Shown here piece after piece: positions 33,321 to 40,538 of a stretch of DNA of 64,000 bases. Under the pieces are notes generated by a model. The model searched no databases. It saw only the letters and a program-made list of their open reading frames with translations, and was not told the origin of the DNA. Position 1 is the first letter of the stretch. Each line of letters begins with the position of its first letter. The stretch lies in the NCBI RefSeq assembly GCF_027921845.1, contig NZ_BSEN01000013.1, positions 47,122 through 111,121 on the forward strand. The letters are read 5' to 3'. Position numbers and translations under genes: made by a program. This DNA comes from Leifsonia poae (GTDB lineage Bacteria; Actinomycetota; Actinomycetes; Actinomycetales; Microbacteriaceae).

Positions 33321-34823
33321 ATGCTGCACACCTTCGACTTCGGAACCGTCCGGATCCCCGCGAACGTCTCCGGTCACCCCACGAGCACCCCCTCGGGCTA
33401 CATCGTCCCCGCCGGTCCGCTCGCCCTCCTGCACCCCTTCGGCGACACCGAGTTCTACCGCCACGGGTGGAACTCGTGGAGCCCCAGCGGGTGGGCGCGC
33501 ACCGACGGCGCGACCATCGGGATCAAGAACAGTCCGCGGCGACTCCTGACGGCCGATGACGCGGTGAACGAGACGCCGCACGCCCACTCCGGCAGCGCGG
33601 TCGGCGCGGTCGCCGGTCCGGACGGGAACGTGCTGCTCGTCGGCGCCCTCGGGCTGGGGACCCCGCGGGTCGGCGCGGATGCGAACGTGCTGTGGGCTCG
33701 CGGTGAGGAGGATGTCTGCGACTGGTTCGTCGCCTACGGACCCGAGCGCACGGTGTTCGCCGACTACGCCGATGCCGTGTCGGAACGCCTGGGACGGCGC
33801 TCACAGCGCGCCGGCACCGTCTGGAGCAGCTGGTACTCGTTCTTCGAGGACATCGACGAAGACCTCGTGGCGCGCACGGTGTCGGACCTCGCCGGCTATC
33901 CGTTCGACGTCTTCCAGCTCGACGACGGCTGGGAGCCCATCGTCGGCGACTGGATCGCCGGTGCGAAGTTCCCGTCGGGGATGGCGACGACCGCGTCGCG
34001 CATCGCCGACGCCGGCTTCCGCCCCGGGCTCTGGCTTGCGCCGATGATCGCTCTGCCGGACTCCGACATCGCGCGCACCCGCCCGGATCTGCTCGTGCAG
34101 GACGACGACGGGCGGCCGCTGGTCAGCGGCTACAACTGGAACTCGCACTACTACTCCCTCGACACCACGCAGAGCGAAGTGAAGGACCACCTGCGCGAAG
34201 TGTTCGAGCGCGTCGTCGGCTGGGGGTTCGGTTACCTCAAGCTCGACTTCATGTACGCGGGGGCGATCACCGGCAACCGCCGGGAGAACGTGCACCGGGA
34301 GACGGCGTACCGGGACGCCATCCGGCACATTCGGGAGGTCGTCGGCGACTCGATGTACCTGCTGGGGTGCGGGGTGCCGATGCTCCCGTCGGTGGGGGTG
34401 TTCGACGGCACCCGGGTCGGCCCGGATGTCGGCGCGTTCTGGGACAACGCCGAGCGGGCCGACGATCCGTCGGGTGTCGGCGCACGCAACTCGCTGGTGG
34501 CGTCGATCAACCGTGTGTGGATGAAACGGCTCTACGAGGTGGACCCCGATGCGATCTACTTCCGTTCGGCACGCAGTCTGCTCTCCGAGGGGGAGCGGCA
34601 GGTGCTGCGCGACACGGCGGCGATCCTCGAGTTCCGCTCGACGTCCGACCCGGTCGAGTGGCTCACGACGGAGGAGCGCGCGCAGCTGATCGACTACATG
34701 GAGGAGACCGCCGTGATCGAGCAGACGGGCCGCTACGCGTTCCGCATCAACGGCCGCGAGGTCGATCTGACGCCGATCATGACGGGCACGTCGGCGACCG
34801 AGGCCGCCTCCGTCGTCGTCTGA
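33321..34823 (+). CDS. Alpha-galactosidase, glycoside hydrolase family 36
   Basis: The 500-residue enzyme should cleave terminal alpha-1,6-galactose from imported sugars. The N-terminal beta-sandwich contains YRHGWNSWSPSGWAR. The (beta/alpha)8 domain carries FDVFQLDDGWEPIVGDW, the nucleophile Asp (about 309) in YLKLDFMYAGA and the acid/base Asp (about 369) in TRVGPDVGAFW, all characteristic of GH36. No signal peptide is present, so it acts in the cytoplasm. At 500 residues it is shorter than the ~700-residue bacterial type and resembles the compact actinobacterial form. It is the last gene of the ROK-controlled operon. Confidence 0.93.
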   Translation: MLHTFDFGTVRIPANVSGHPTSTPSGYIVPAGPLALLHPFGDTEFYRHGWNSWSPSGWARTDGATIGIKNSPRRLLTADDAVNETPHAHSGSAVGAVAGPDGNVLLVGALGLGTPRVGADANVLWARGEEDVCDWFVAYGPERTVFADYADAVSERLGRRSQRAGTVWSSWYSFFEDIDEDLVARTVSDLAGYPFDVFQLDDGWEPIVGDWIAGAKFPSGMATTASRIADAGFRPGLWLAPMIALPDSDIARTRPDLLVQDDDGRPLVSGYNWNSHYYSLDTTQSEVKDHLREVFERVVGWGFGYLKLDFMYAGAITGNRRENVHRETAYRDAIRHIREVVGDSMYLLGCGVPMLPSVGVFDGTRVGPDVGAFWDNAERADDPSGVGARNSLVASINRVWMKRLYEVDPDAIYFRSARSLLSEGERQVLRDTAAILEFRSTSDPVEWLTTEERAQLIDYMEETAVIEQTGRYAFRINGREVDLTPIMTGTSATEAASVVV

Positions 34824-34828
34824 CTCTT

Positions 34829-34932
34829 CGTCGAGGGTGGCCCGCTCTCGTTGAGGGGTGGCCCGCTCTCGTTGAGGGGTGGCAAGTCCGGGCTCGCCCG
34901 GCGTGTTTAGGCGCATTTGCCACCCCTCAACG
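34829..34932. repeat. Intergenic palindrome with three tandem left arms (GAGGGGTGGC type)
   Basis: Three tandem left arms of ~20 bp start at 34829, 34849 and 34870 (unit CGTTGAGGGGTGGCCCGCTC, first copy with small changes). They face a single right arm GCCACCCCTCAACG (34919-34932). The core dyad CCGGGCTCGCCCGG (34888-34901) and following GTGTTTAGGCGCATTT are identical to the element at 28450-28555. It starts 5 bp after the alpha-galactosidase stop. Confidence 0.88.
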
Positions 34933-34958
34933 AAAGGCGGCGGGGATAGGGTCGGAGG

Positions 34959-35936
34959 ATGCGCTACGTGAACCTCGGCGGTACAGGACTGAAGATCTCG
35001 GAGGTCGTGCTCGGTTGCATGAGCTTCGGCGAGCCGAACCGGGGCGCGCATCCGTGGTCGATTGGGGCTGAGGAGAGCGAGCCGTTCATCCGGGCGGCCC
35101 TCGAAGCCGGAATCACGACGTTCGACACCGCCGACGTGTACTCCGACGGCACGAGCGAAGAGATCGTCGGCGCGGCCCTCGGCGCCCACGCGTCGCGCGA
35201 CGACGTCGTGATCGCGACCAAGGTGCACGGGCGGATGGGGCCGGGGCCGAACAGCGCGGGACTGTCGCGAGCGCACATCCTGTCGGCGATCGATGCGAGC
35301 CTCCGCCGCCTCGGAACCGACTACGTCGACCTCTACCAGATCCACCGGTGGGATCCGGAGACGCCGATCGAGGAGACGATGGAGGCGCTGCACGACGTCG
35401 TGCGTGCCGGCAAGGCGCGCTACATCGGAGCGTCGTCGATGTGGGCGTGGCAGTTCTCGAAGGCGCAGCACGTCGCGCGGGCCAACGGATGGACGCCGTT
35501 CGTCTCGATGCAGGACCAGTACAACCTGGTGCAGCGCGAGGAGGAGCGGGAGATGCATCCGCTCTGCGAGGACCAGCGCGTCGGTGTGCTGCCGTGGTCG
35601 CCGCTCGCGCGCGGACTGCTGACGCGCGACTGGGGAACGACGACCGACCGCTCGGAGACGGACCGGTTCGGGCAGACGCTGTACCGCAGCACGGAGGAGT
35701 CCAACCGGCGGATCGTCGAGGCGGTGGCCGCCGTCGCGGCGGCGCGCGGGATCTCGCGGGCGCAGGTGGCGCTGGCGTGGGTGCGGCAGCAGAGCGCGGT
35801 CACGGCTCCGATCGTCGGCGCCACGAAGATGCGGCACCTCGAGGATGCGGTGGCATCGGTCGACGTGACGCTGACCGAGGACGAGCTCGCGCAACTCGAA
35901 GCGCCGTACACCCCGCGGGACCCGGAAGGCTTCTGA
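34959..35936 (+). CDS. Aldo/keto reductase
   Basis: The 325-residue (alpha/beta)8 NADPH-dependent oxidoreductase shows the AKR motifs in order: TTFDTADVYSDGTSEEIVG (catalytic Asp and Tyr), VVIATKVHGRMGP (catalytic Lys), DYVDLYQIHRWDPETPIEET (catalytic His) and PIVGATKMRHLEDAV as the NADPH phosphate-binding end. It resembles the actinobacterial AKR14/YajO-like group. GGAGG lies almost directly before ATG 34959, a short spacing. The preceding palindrome element separates it from the alpha-galactosidase gene, so independent expression is possible. Physiological substrate unknown. Confidence 0.93.
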   Translation: MRYVNLGGTGLKISEVVLGCMSFGEPNRGAHPWSIGAEESEPFIRAALEAGITTFDTADVYSDGTSEEIVGAALGAHASRDDVVIATKVHGRMGPGPNSAGLSRAHILSAIDASLRRLGTDYVDLYQIHRWDPETPIEETMEALHDVVRAGKARYIGASSMWAWQFSKAQHVARANGWTPFVSMQDQYNLVQREEEREMHPLCEDQRVGVLPWSPLARGLLTRDWGTTTDRSETDRFGQTLYRSTEESNRRIVEAVAAVAAARGISRAQVALAWVRQQSAVTAPIVGATKMRHLEDAVASVDVTLTEDELAQLEAPYTPRDPEGF

Positions 35937-35983
35937 GCCCGGACCGGGCGGGGCATCCGGCTGCGTGAACAGCTAGGCGAGCG

Positions 35984-36166
35984 TCAGGGCCACTCGGTGC
36001 CGGGTTCTTCCCTCTCCTCGTCCGTCTCGTCTTCGGCGTCTTCGTCGTCGCTCGTCACGATGTGGGACGGCTCCACGAAGCCGTCGGCGTCGTACGGCGT
36101 TCGACCGCCCGCCACCAGCTCATCCACGTCGAGGGCATCGTCATCGTCATCGAATCGGTCGGTCAT
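35984..36166 (-). CDS. Very acidic 60-residue protein of unknown function
   Basis: The product is extremely acidic, with runs such as FDDDDDALDVDE and DDEDAEDETDEEREE, and is probably disordered apart from a short central stretch (GGRTPYDADGFVEPSHIV). GGAGG 6 nt before ATG 36166 makes translation likely. No family is recognised; similar acidic mini-proteins are often left unnamed in actinobacterial genomes. It converges with the aldo/keto reductase gene (47 bp gap). A palindrome element lies about 100 bp upstream. A counter-ion, chaperone-like or cation-buffering role is conceivable but unsupported. Confidence 0.7.
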   Translation of the reverse strand: MTDRFDDDDDALDVDELVAGGRTPYDADGFVEPSHIVTSDDEDAEDETDEEREEPGTEWP

Positions 36167-36264
36167 CGGTCCTCCATCGGCTGGTTCTCTCTCGGGTCCG
36201 TGTGTTCTGGTGCCTGTTCTACGCCCCCGCCGACGCGAGCGCCAGCACGCCGACCGAAGCGTTT

Positions 36265-36329
36265 CCGTTGAGGGGTGGCAAATCCAGCCCCTGCCGGCGT
36301 GTTTACCCCGATTTGCCACCCGTCAACGG
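36265..36329. repeat. Intergenic palindrome, single-arm form (GAGGGGTGGCAAAT)
   Basis: CCGTTGAGGGGTGGCAAAT (36265-36283) and ATTTGCCACCCGTCAACGG (36311-36329) form a 19-bp stem with one mismatch. The spacer contains CCGGCGTGTTTA as in the related elements at 28.5 and 34.9 kb, but lacks their perfect GC dyad. It lies in a gap between two divergent small genes rather than at a 3' end. Confidence 0.85.
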
Positions 36330-36350
36330 GAAGCTTGGAGCGCGCGACAT

Positions 36351-36366
36351 TCGAACGTATGTTCTA
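36351..36366 (+). promoter_or_regulatory. SOS box (LexA-type operator)
   Basis: TCGAACGTATGTTCTA matches the actinobacterial LexA consensus TCGAAC-N4-GTTCGA at all but one of the fixed positions. It overlaps a plausible -10 (TATGTT at 36359-36364) and ends 8 bp before the GTG start of the next gene, so LexA binding would block transcription. Confidence 0.82.
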
Positions 36367-36374
36367 ATGGTGTC

Positions 36375-36644
36375 GTGGACCGCCCGAAGCCCATCCGTTA
36401 CGACCGCGACACCTGGCTGGTGATGCGGAACGACGACGTGCTGCCCAAGGCGGTCGTCAAACGGTTCACCGATCGCAGGGGCGTTGACCAGTACCTGCTC
36501 GTCAAGTGGGATCTCGACCCGGCGAAGAGGACCTTGATGGCCGTGTGCGATTCGCTCGAGAAGGCGGACGGGCTCGTGCTCTACAACAACCACAATCCGC
36601 TGGGATTCTGGAACGGTCCGCCTAATCGCCACCCGGCCGGCTGA
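36375..36644 (+). CDS. Small protein of unknown function, probably LexA/SOS-controlled
   Basis: The 89-residue protein is rich in basic and aromatic residues. It begins DRPKPIRYDRDTWLVMRNDD, continues PKAVVKRFTDRRGVDQYLLV and KWDLDPAKRTLM, and ends HNPLGFWNGPPN. I do not recognise a named family. GTG 36375 has no ribosome-binding site but lies 8 bp after an SOS box and about where transcription would start, so a leaderless mRNA is likely; ATG 36423 is an alternative. The upstream operator implies DNA-damage induction. Its 3' end overlaps the converging small gene by 23 bp. Confidence 0.75.
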   Translation: MDRPKPIRYDRDTWLVMRNDDVLPKAVVKRFTDRRGVDQYLLVKWDLDPAKRTLMAVCDSLEKADGLVLYNNHNPLGFWNGPPNRHPAG

Positions 36645-36786
36645 CCTCGTTGGCGATCCGGATGATGACCCGCGCGCGCACGGCTGCCCAGTAGACGGCG
36701 GCGACGTAGTCCCCGGCCTCCTCCGCGTTCAGCATGCGGTCGGTGACGACGACCAGGGCCTCGCTCGAGTTGCCCGTCGAGTCCAT
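36622..36786 (-). CDS. 54-residue helical protein of unknown function
   Basis: The product (MDSTGNSSEALVVVTDRMLN, then AEEAGDYVAAVYWAAVRARV, then IIRIANEVSRPGGD) looks like a short polar head followed by one amphipathic helix with hydrophobic Ala/Val/Tyr/Trp face. It is not a clear membrane segment. GGGAGG 7 nt upstream supports ATG 36786 over an ATG two codons earlier. An AT-rich dyad lies 40-60 bp upstream. It converges on, and overlaps, the SOS-box gene, so the two transcripts would be antisense to each other at their ends. Confidence 0.62.
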   Translation of the reverse strand: MDSTGNSSEALVVVTDRMLNAEEAGDYVAAVYWAAVRARVIIRIANEVSRPGGD

Positions 36787-36825
36787 CCGCATCCCTCCCG
36801 CTCGGCCCCGAAGATCATTCTCCAC

Positions 36826-36846
36826 ATAATGAGTTCTACTCACTAT
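36826..36846. promoter_or_regulatory. AT-rich dyad upstream of the 54-residue gene
   Basis: ATAATGAG-TTCTA-CTCACTAT is an inverted repeat with 8-bp arms and one mismatch, strikingly AT-rich for this genome. It lies 40 bp before the ATG at 36786 on the minus strand, where promoter or operator sequences are expected. Confidence 0.5.
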
Positions 36847-36932
36847 TTACGAGAGTACGCGTATCGCTGACGCTGCGATGACCCCACAACGGGTGTCGCG
36901 CGGAGAGCGGGCGGGATGGCGCATCCGGCGTG

Positions 36933-37910
36933 TCAGGGCAATGGCAACGGCACGGGCACAGGCGCCAGCCAGAGCTGTTCGGCCCGTTTGAAGTGCCGGA
37001 GGATCAGCCAGAGGGTGATGATGCCGGCGGCCGAGATGACCGCCAGGCCCACGATGTAGAGGACGGTGGCGAGCGCGGCGATCGAGTTCTCGGTGGCCGT
37101 GGTCAGGAAGCCGTTCTGCAACTCCTGCATCGCCTCGCCGTTCAGCAGCAGGGCGATGAACGAGGCGACCTCGGATGACGAGTCCCACAGCGCGTGCAGC
37201 AGGGCGCTGACGGCGTAGGTCAGGAGGATCCACGCCGACCACCGGAAGCGCGGCCGCAGGTGCGCGCAGCCGAAGAGGACCGCTCCGAAGATCGCGGTAC
37301 AGAGAACATGCCCCACGGGCGCCAGCGTCGCACGCACGACCTCCGTCTCGAGCAGTGAGAAGAGGTCGATGCCCTGCGTGGTGATCGCGGCGTTGAAGGC
37401 ATAGCCCGCCGACTCGAAGGCGGCGAACCCGGCCCCGATCGTCGCGCCGAGCAGCGCGCCCTGCTTCGCCGTCTTCGGCACGACCCGCCAGCCGATGATG
37501 ATGAGCAGCACGCCCTTCACGAACTCCTCGATCAGCCCGACGAGCCCGTAGACCCAGAACGTCTGCTGCAGGGGGAATTCGAGGAGGGATGCGCCGAGCA
37601 CACCGAAGATGCCGCCGACGAAGAACGCAAGGATCAGCTGAAGCGTGCTGATCGATCCGGTCACCCGTTCGATGACGAACAGCACGACGCAGAACGGCAC
37701 GAGGAAGCTGCCGAGCAGAATGAGCGTCGGCACGAGGTTGGTGTTGCCGGTGATCGCGGTGACGACGATGGTCACGATCCACAGCGCGAGGCCGGCGAGC
37801 AGTGTCTTCCACCACCAGCCGTGGTGATGGTGCGGATGATGCCGGGTCTGCGTGGGGAGCGGGATGCCGGAGACATCGACGGTTGCGGCAGCGCTGGCGT
37901 GAGTGCCCAT
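36933..37910 (-). CDS. PrsW-family intramembrane metalloprotease
   Basis: The 325-residue polytopic protein has a His-rich N-terminus (TRHHPHHHHGWWW), about eight membrane helices and the PrsW family motifs. These are a Glu-Glu pair in GLIEEFVKG, FAAFESAGYAFN, a His in LAPVGHVLCTAIFG and HALWD near the end. PrsW proteases cut anti-sigma factors or other membrane proteins. AGGAG precedes ATG 37910. The His cluster before the first helix could bind metal. No anti-sigma gene is adjacent; the nearest ECF genes lie at 39.3 and 48.4 kb, so its target is open. Confidence 0.9.
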   Translation of the reverse strand: MGTHASAAATVDVSGIPLPTQTRHHPHHHHGWWWKTLLAGLALWIVTIVVTAITGNTNLVPTLILLGSFLVPFCVVLFVIERVTGSISTLQLILAFFVGGIFGVLGASLLEFPLQQTFWVYGLVGLIEEFVKGVLLIIIGWRVVPKTAKQGALLGATIGAGFAAFESAGYAFNAAITTQGIDLFSLLETEVVRATLAPVGHVLCTAIFGAVLFGCAHLRPRFRWSAWILLTYAVSALLHALWDSSSEVASFIALLLNGEAMQELQNGFLTTATENSIAALATVLYIVGLAVISAAGIITLWLILRHFKRAEQLWLAPVPVPLPLP

Positions 37911-38031
37911 CGGAATGCTCCTGTCTGCGCGCGCTGGATGGCGACTGAACGATGGGACCATCGTCCTCCTGTCGTGCCCGGCGGGGGAAGGGTCCCGGCG
38001 CAGAGGCCGGAGGCGACACGCCCTGTGTGCG

Positions 38032-38676
38032 CTACGGGCGGCGACCGGGATCCAGCACCCGCCCGTTCGCAGCCGAGCGATCGATCTGTACCGGGTAGCC
38101 GTTTCCGAGCACGGCGACGCTGGATGGCGGCGTGATTACGGTCGCATCGCCTCTCCGCGGCCGGTCGGTGTGCCGCTCGTAGCCGGACGTCGTCCACTCG
38201 ACGAGCTCGTCGGCGAGCACCAACCACGGGGCATCGCCGACGGAGACGAAGGTGCCGGCGGGCAGGTCTGCCCACGGCATCCGGTGCAGTCGGCGGCGGT
38301 GCGTGCCGCGCACGGTCCGCTCGGCGTGCAGTTGCCGGTTCATCTCCTTCGCCGGCGGCAGGGCGACGCCGAGGCCCTCCGCCCACGCCGCGCGATACGC
38401 GTTGTAGCTCTCGCGGCGGCACTCGGCGCAGGGCCGGTGGCCGGCGGCGAGCGATACGGCCTCGTCGAAGAAATACAGGTACGTGTACCGTCCCGGCTGC
38501 CATTGCTCGTGCCACCGGCCCCGGAACTGCAGCTCGCACGTGATCCAGAGATCGCCGGCATGGTTCCGGACGATCTCGTGGCCGCGGTGCAACTGCCCGC
38601 GGTTGCCGGTCCACGCGCCCCGCGTCGGCATAGCGATGATGTCGCCGAACGGGGTGACGCGGTTGCGCTCGGGCAC
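38032..38676 (-). CDS. Uncharacterised CxxC protein at the end of the alkylation-repair operon
   Basis: The 214-residue cytosolic protein begins at GTG 38676, one base after the stop of the methyltransferase gene, so translation is coupled. Conserved-looking blocks are MPTRGAWTGNRGQLH, RNHAGDLWITCELQFRGRWH and a CxxC motif in GHRPCAECRRESYNAYRAAW (Cys83, Cys86), followed by HRRRLHRMPWADLPAG. The CxxC and nearby His residues could form a zinc site. I do not recognise the family. Its place in a four-gene unit with two alkyltransferases and a sigma factor suggests a DNA-repair or damage-sensing role. Confidence 0.78.
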   Translation of the reverse strand: MPERNRVTPFGDIIAMPTRGAWTGNRGQLHRGHEIVRNHAGDLWITCELQFRGRWHEQWQPGRYTYLYFFDEAVSLAAGHRPCAECRRESYNAYRAAWAEGLGVALPPAKEMNRQLHAERTVRGTHRRRLHRMPWADLPAGTFVSVGDAPWLVLADELVEWTTSGYERHTDRPRRGDATVITPPSSVAVLGNGYPVQIDRSAANGRVLDPGRRP

Positions 38677-38677
38677 G

Positions 38678-39298
38678 TCAGGCCGCGCCTTCGAATCGAA
38701 GCAGGATCTCCTTCGCTTCGGGGCCGCCGGCGTAGTTGCCGAGGGTGCCGTCCGAGCGCACGACGCGATGGCAGGGGAGCACGACGGGGAGGGGATTGGT
38801 CGCGCAGGCCGTTCCGACCGCTCGCACGGCGCGCGGGTTGCCGACGAGCGAGGCGACCTGTCCGTAGCTGCGTGTCTGGCCGTACGCGATGTCGGGCAGC
38901 TGCTGCTGCACGAGTCGACGGAAGCCGCGCGAGAGGCTGAAGTCCAGCGGAAGGTCGAAGGTGTGGCGGGTGCCGGCGAAGTACTCGTCGAGTTCGCGCG
39001 CCGCAGCATCCAATCGATTGCCACTGCGCAGGATGCGCGGACTGATCCGGCTGGCGATCGTCTCCAGCACATGGTCGTGCCCCTCGATCGCGTAGGCGAC
39101 GCGGACCAGGCCGCGCGGGGTGGCCGCGAGCAGCAGGGGCCCGACGGGAGTGTCGACAGTACGGTAGCTGACGTCGAGCAGGTCGTCGTCGGCTGCGGCA
39201 TCCTCGAGCCGTCGGTGCAGTCGCTCCAAGACAGCAGGATCGATCGCCGAGCTCAAGGACTCTTCGATCAGGGGCTGCGGAGTGGGGGTGGGGTTCAT
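38678..39298 (-). CDS. Methylated-DNA--[protein]-cysteine S-methyltransferase
   Basis: The 206-residue suicide enzyme removes alkyl groups from O6-alkylguanine. The active-site motif VVLPCHRVVRSDG holds acceptor Cys176. RSYGQVASLVGNPRAVRAVG is the DNA-binding helix-turn-helix with the Arg finger, and GNYAGGPEAKEILLRFEGA is the conserved C-terminus. The N-terminal ~45 residues (MNPTPTPQPLIEESLSSAID and following) form an extra polar extension not needed for activity. Its start overlaps the sigma-factor stop by 4 bp (ATGA), showing coupled expression with a transcription factor. Confidence 0.93.
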   Translation of the reverse strand: MNPTPTPQPLIEESLSSAIDPAVLERLHRRLEDAAADDDLLDVSYRTVDTPVGPLLLAATPRGLVRVAYAIEGHDHVLETIASRISPRILRSGNRLDAAARELDEYFAGTRHTFDLPLDFSLSRGFRRLVQQQLPDIAYGQTRSYGQVASLVGNPRAVRAVGTACATNPLPVVLPCHRVVRSDGTLGNYAGGPEAKEILLRFEGAA

Positions 39299-39780
39299 GA
39301 GCGGATGTCCTCCCGCTGGGTCTCGAACTGCGTGCGGAGTGCGGCGATGCCGTCGGAGGCGGCGCGGCGTGCGGCGGCCGCGGTCCCGCCGATCAGGTCG
39401 GCGATCTCGGCGTAGGGGAGACCTGCGCCGTAGTGGTAGGCGATGGTCTCGCGTTGCTTGTCGGGGAGGCGGGCCACCGCATCCCAGAGCTCGTCGCCGT
39501 CATCCGGCACACCGAGCGTCGATGCGCGTTCCGGTGGGTCGGCCATCGGGATGGCGTGCCGTGCGCCGGCGCGGAGGATGTCGATGCACTTGCGATGGGC
39601 GATGGTGACGAGCCAGGCCTCGGTGTTGGCGGTCTCGGGCAGCTCCGGATAAGCGCGGAGGGCGGCCAGAAAGGTGTCGGACCAGGCATCGTCCGCATCG
39701 TGCATCCCGACCATGCTGCGGCAGACACGCAAGACCGCCGCGCCGTGGTCGGCGACCAGCTGCTCGAACGGTCTCTTCAT
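39295..39780 (-). CDS. ECF RNA polymerase sigma factor
   Basis: The 161-residue protein contains region 2 (VCRSMVGMHDADDAWSDTFL, AWLVTIAHRKCIDILRAG) and region 4 (LPDKQRETIAYHYGAGLPYA, EIADLIGGTAAAARRAASDG) with a Pro-rich linker, the minimal ECF layout. No anti-sigma gene is adjacent. It sits between two O6-alkylguanine-DNA methyltransferase genes, overlapping the downstream one by 4 bp and 37 bp after the upstream one. This sigma factor probably directs an alkylation-damage regulon. GGGAG precedes ATG 39780. The ECF subgroup could not be assigned by eye. Confidence 0.9.
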   Translation of the reverse strand: MKRPFEQLVADHGAAVLRVCRSMVGMHDADDAWSDTFLAALRAYPELPETANTEAWLVTIAHRKCIDILRAGARHAIPMADPPERASTLGVPDDGDELWDAVARLPDKQRETIAYHYGAGLPYAEIADLIGGTAAAARRAASDGIAALRTQFETQREDIRS

Positions 39781-39817
39781 CGCTCCCGTGCTCCCGGCGC
39801 CTTTCGCCCGGCCACCG

Positions 39818-40330
39818 TCAGAACAGTCTGCCTGCGGTGACGACCGGCGCATCCTCGAGTTCGAGGAGACGCTGCTTGCGCTCCAGGCCGCCAGCGTAAC
39901 CCGTGAGCGTGCCGCTGGTGCCGACCACCCGGTGGCACGGGACGATGATCGACAGTGGGTTGGAGCCGACGGCTCTGCCGACCATCCGGGCCAGCGAGCG
40001 GTCGCCGAATCGTTCCGCGATCTCGCCGTAGGTGCGGGTCTCACCGAACGGGATCTCGTTCAGGATGGCCCAGACGCGCTGCTGGAACGGGTCGCCCTCG
40101 GCCGCGGTCTTCAGGGTGAATTCGGTGCGTTCGCCGGCGAGGTACGCGTCGAGCTGTGCGGCGGCCTCGGAGAGCACCGGATCGGCGGCGGCGTCGACCT
40201 CGATACCGCGGGCCGCGCGCTCGATGCCGACCCAGTGGTGCGGATAGTAGATGCCGATCAGTACGTCGTCGGAGGCGACGAGCGTGAGCTCGCCGATGGT
40301 CGTGGTGATGGTGGCGTGACGGTCATACAT
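39818..40330 (-). CDS. ogt: O6-alkylguanine-DNA alkyltransferase (Ogt-like)
   Basis: The 170-residue protein is a compact methylated-DNA--protein-cysteine methyltransferase. The N-terminal ribonuclease-like domain (TTIGELTLVASDDVLIGIYY) is followed by PFQQRVWAILNEIPFGETRT, the Arg-finger helix RSLARMVGRAVGSNP and the active-site IIVPCHRVVG with Cys132. GYAGGLERKQRLLELE is the family C-terminus. It is the promoter-proximal gene of the repair operon. Only about 30 percent of the second methyltransferase looks similar by eye, so the pair is not a recent duplication. Confidence 0.95.
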   Translation of the reverse strand: MYDRHATITTTIGELTLVASDDVLIGIYYPHHWVGIERAARGIEVDAAADPVLSEAAAQLDAYLAGERTEFTLKTAAEGDPFQQRVWAILNEIPFGETRTYGEIAERFGDRSLARMVGRAVGSNPLSIIVPCHRVVGTSGTLTGYAGGLERKQRLLELEDAPVVTAGRLF

Positions 40331-40538
40331 GAGAGGTCGTGTGCTCCTCGGTTCGCGGTTGCCTTCACTTGGTAGACGCGCCAGCGGCGGGGAACGTGAG
40401 GTCGTGAGGCTCGTTCGTTCGTTCCACTCTCCATCAGGCGCGTGTCGGTGGCTCGCGGAAATGCGACATGCTCCTGCGCGGACCCCTTTAGGGGATGGCG
40501 CGCGAGATCAGAGCTGGTGCGGTCGAGCAATCGGCGAC
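40331..40538. other. Gap upstream of the alkylation-repair operon
   Basis: No credible gene is seen. It should hold the ogt promoter. It contains an inverted repeat GGAACG (40391-40396) / CGTTCC (40418-40423) overlapping a 4-bp tandem repeat GTTC, and a weak hairpin with the clamp CCCCTTTAGGGG (40483-40494) that may terminate the DUF2510 transcript. Confidence 0.5.

Noticed and set aside
34829..34890. Possible CRISPR or iteron array
   Set aside because: Three ~20-bp direct copies have no spacers and belong to a palindrome element; no replication or Cas genes nearby.
40391..40415. GGAAC-N17-GTT resembling a SigR-type promoter on the plus strand
   Set aside because: It points into the 3' end of a minus-strand gene with no plus-strand gene to serve, and overlaps a GTTC tandem repeat, so chance is likely.
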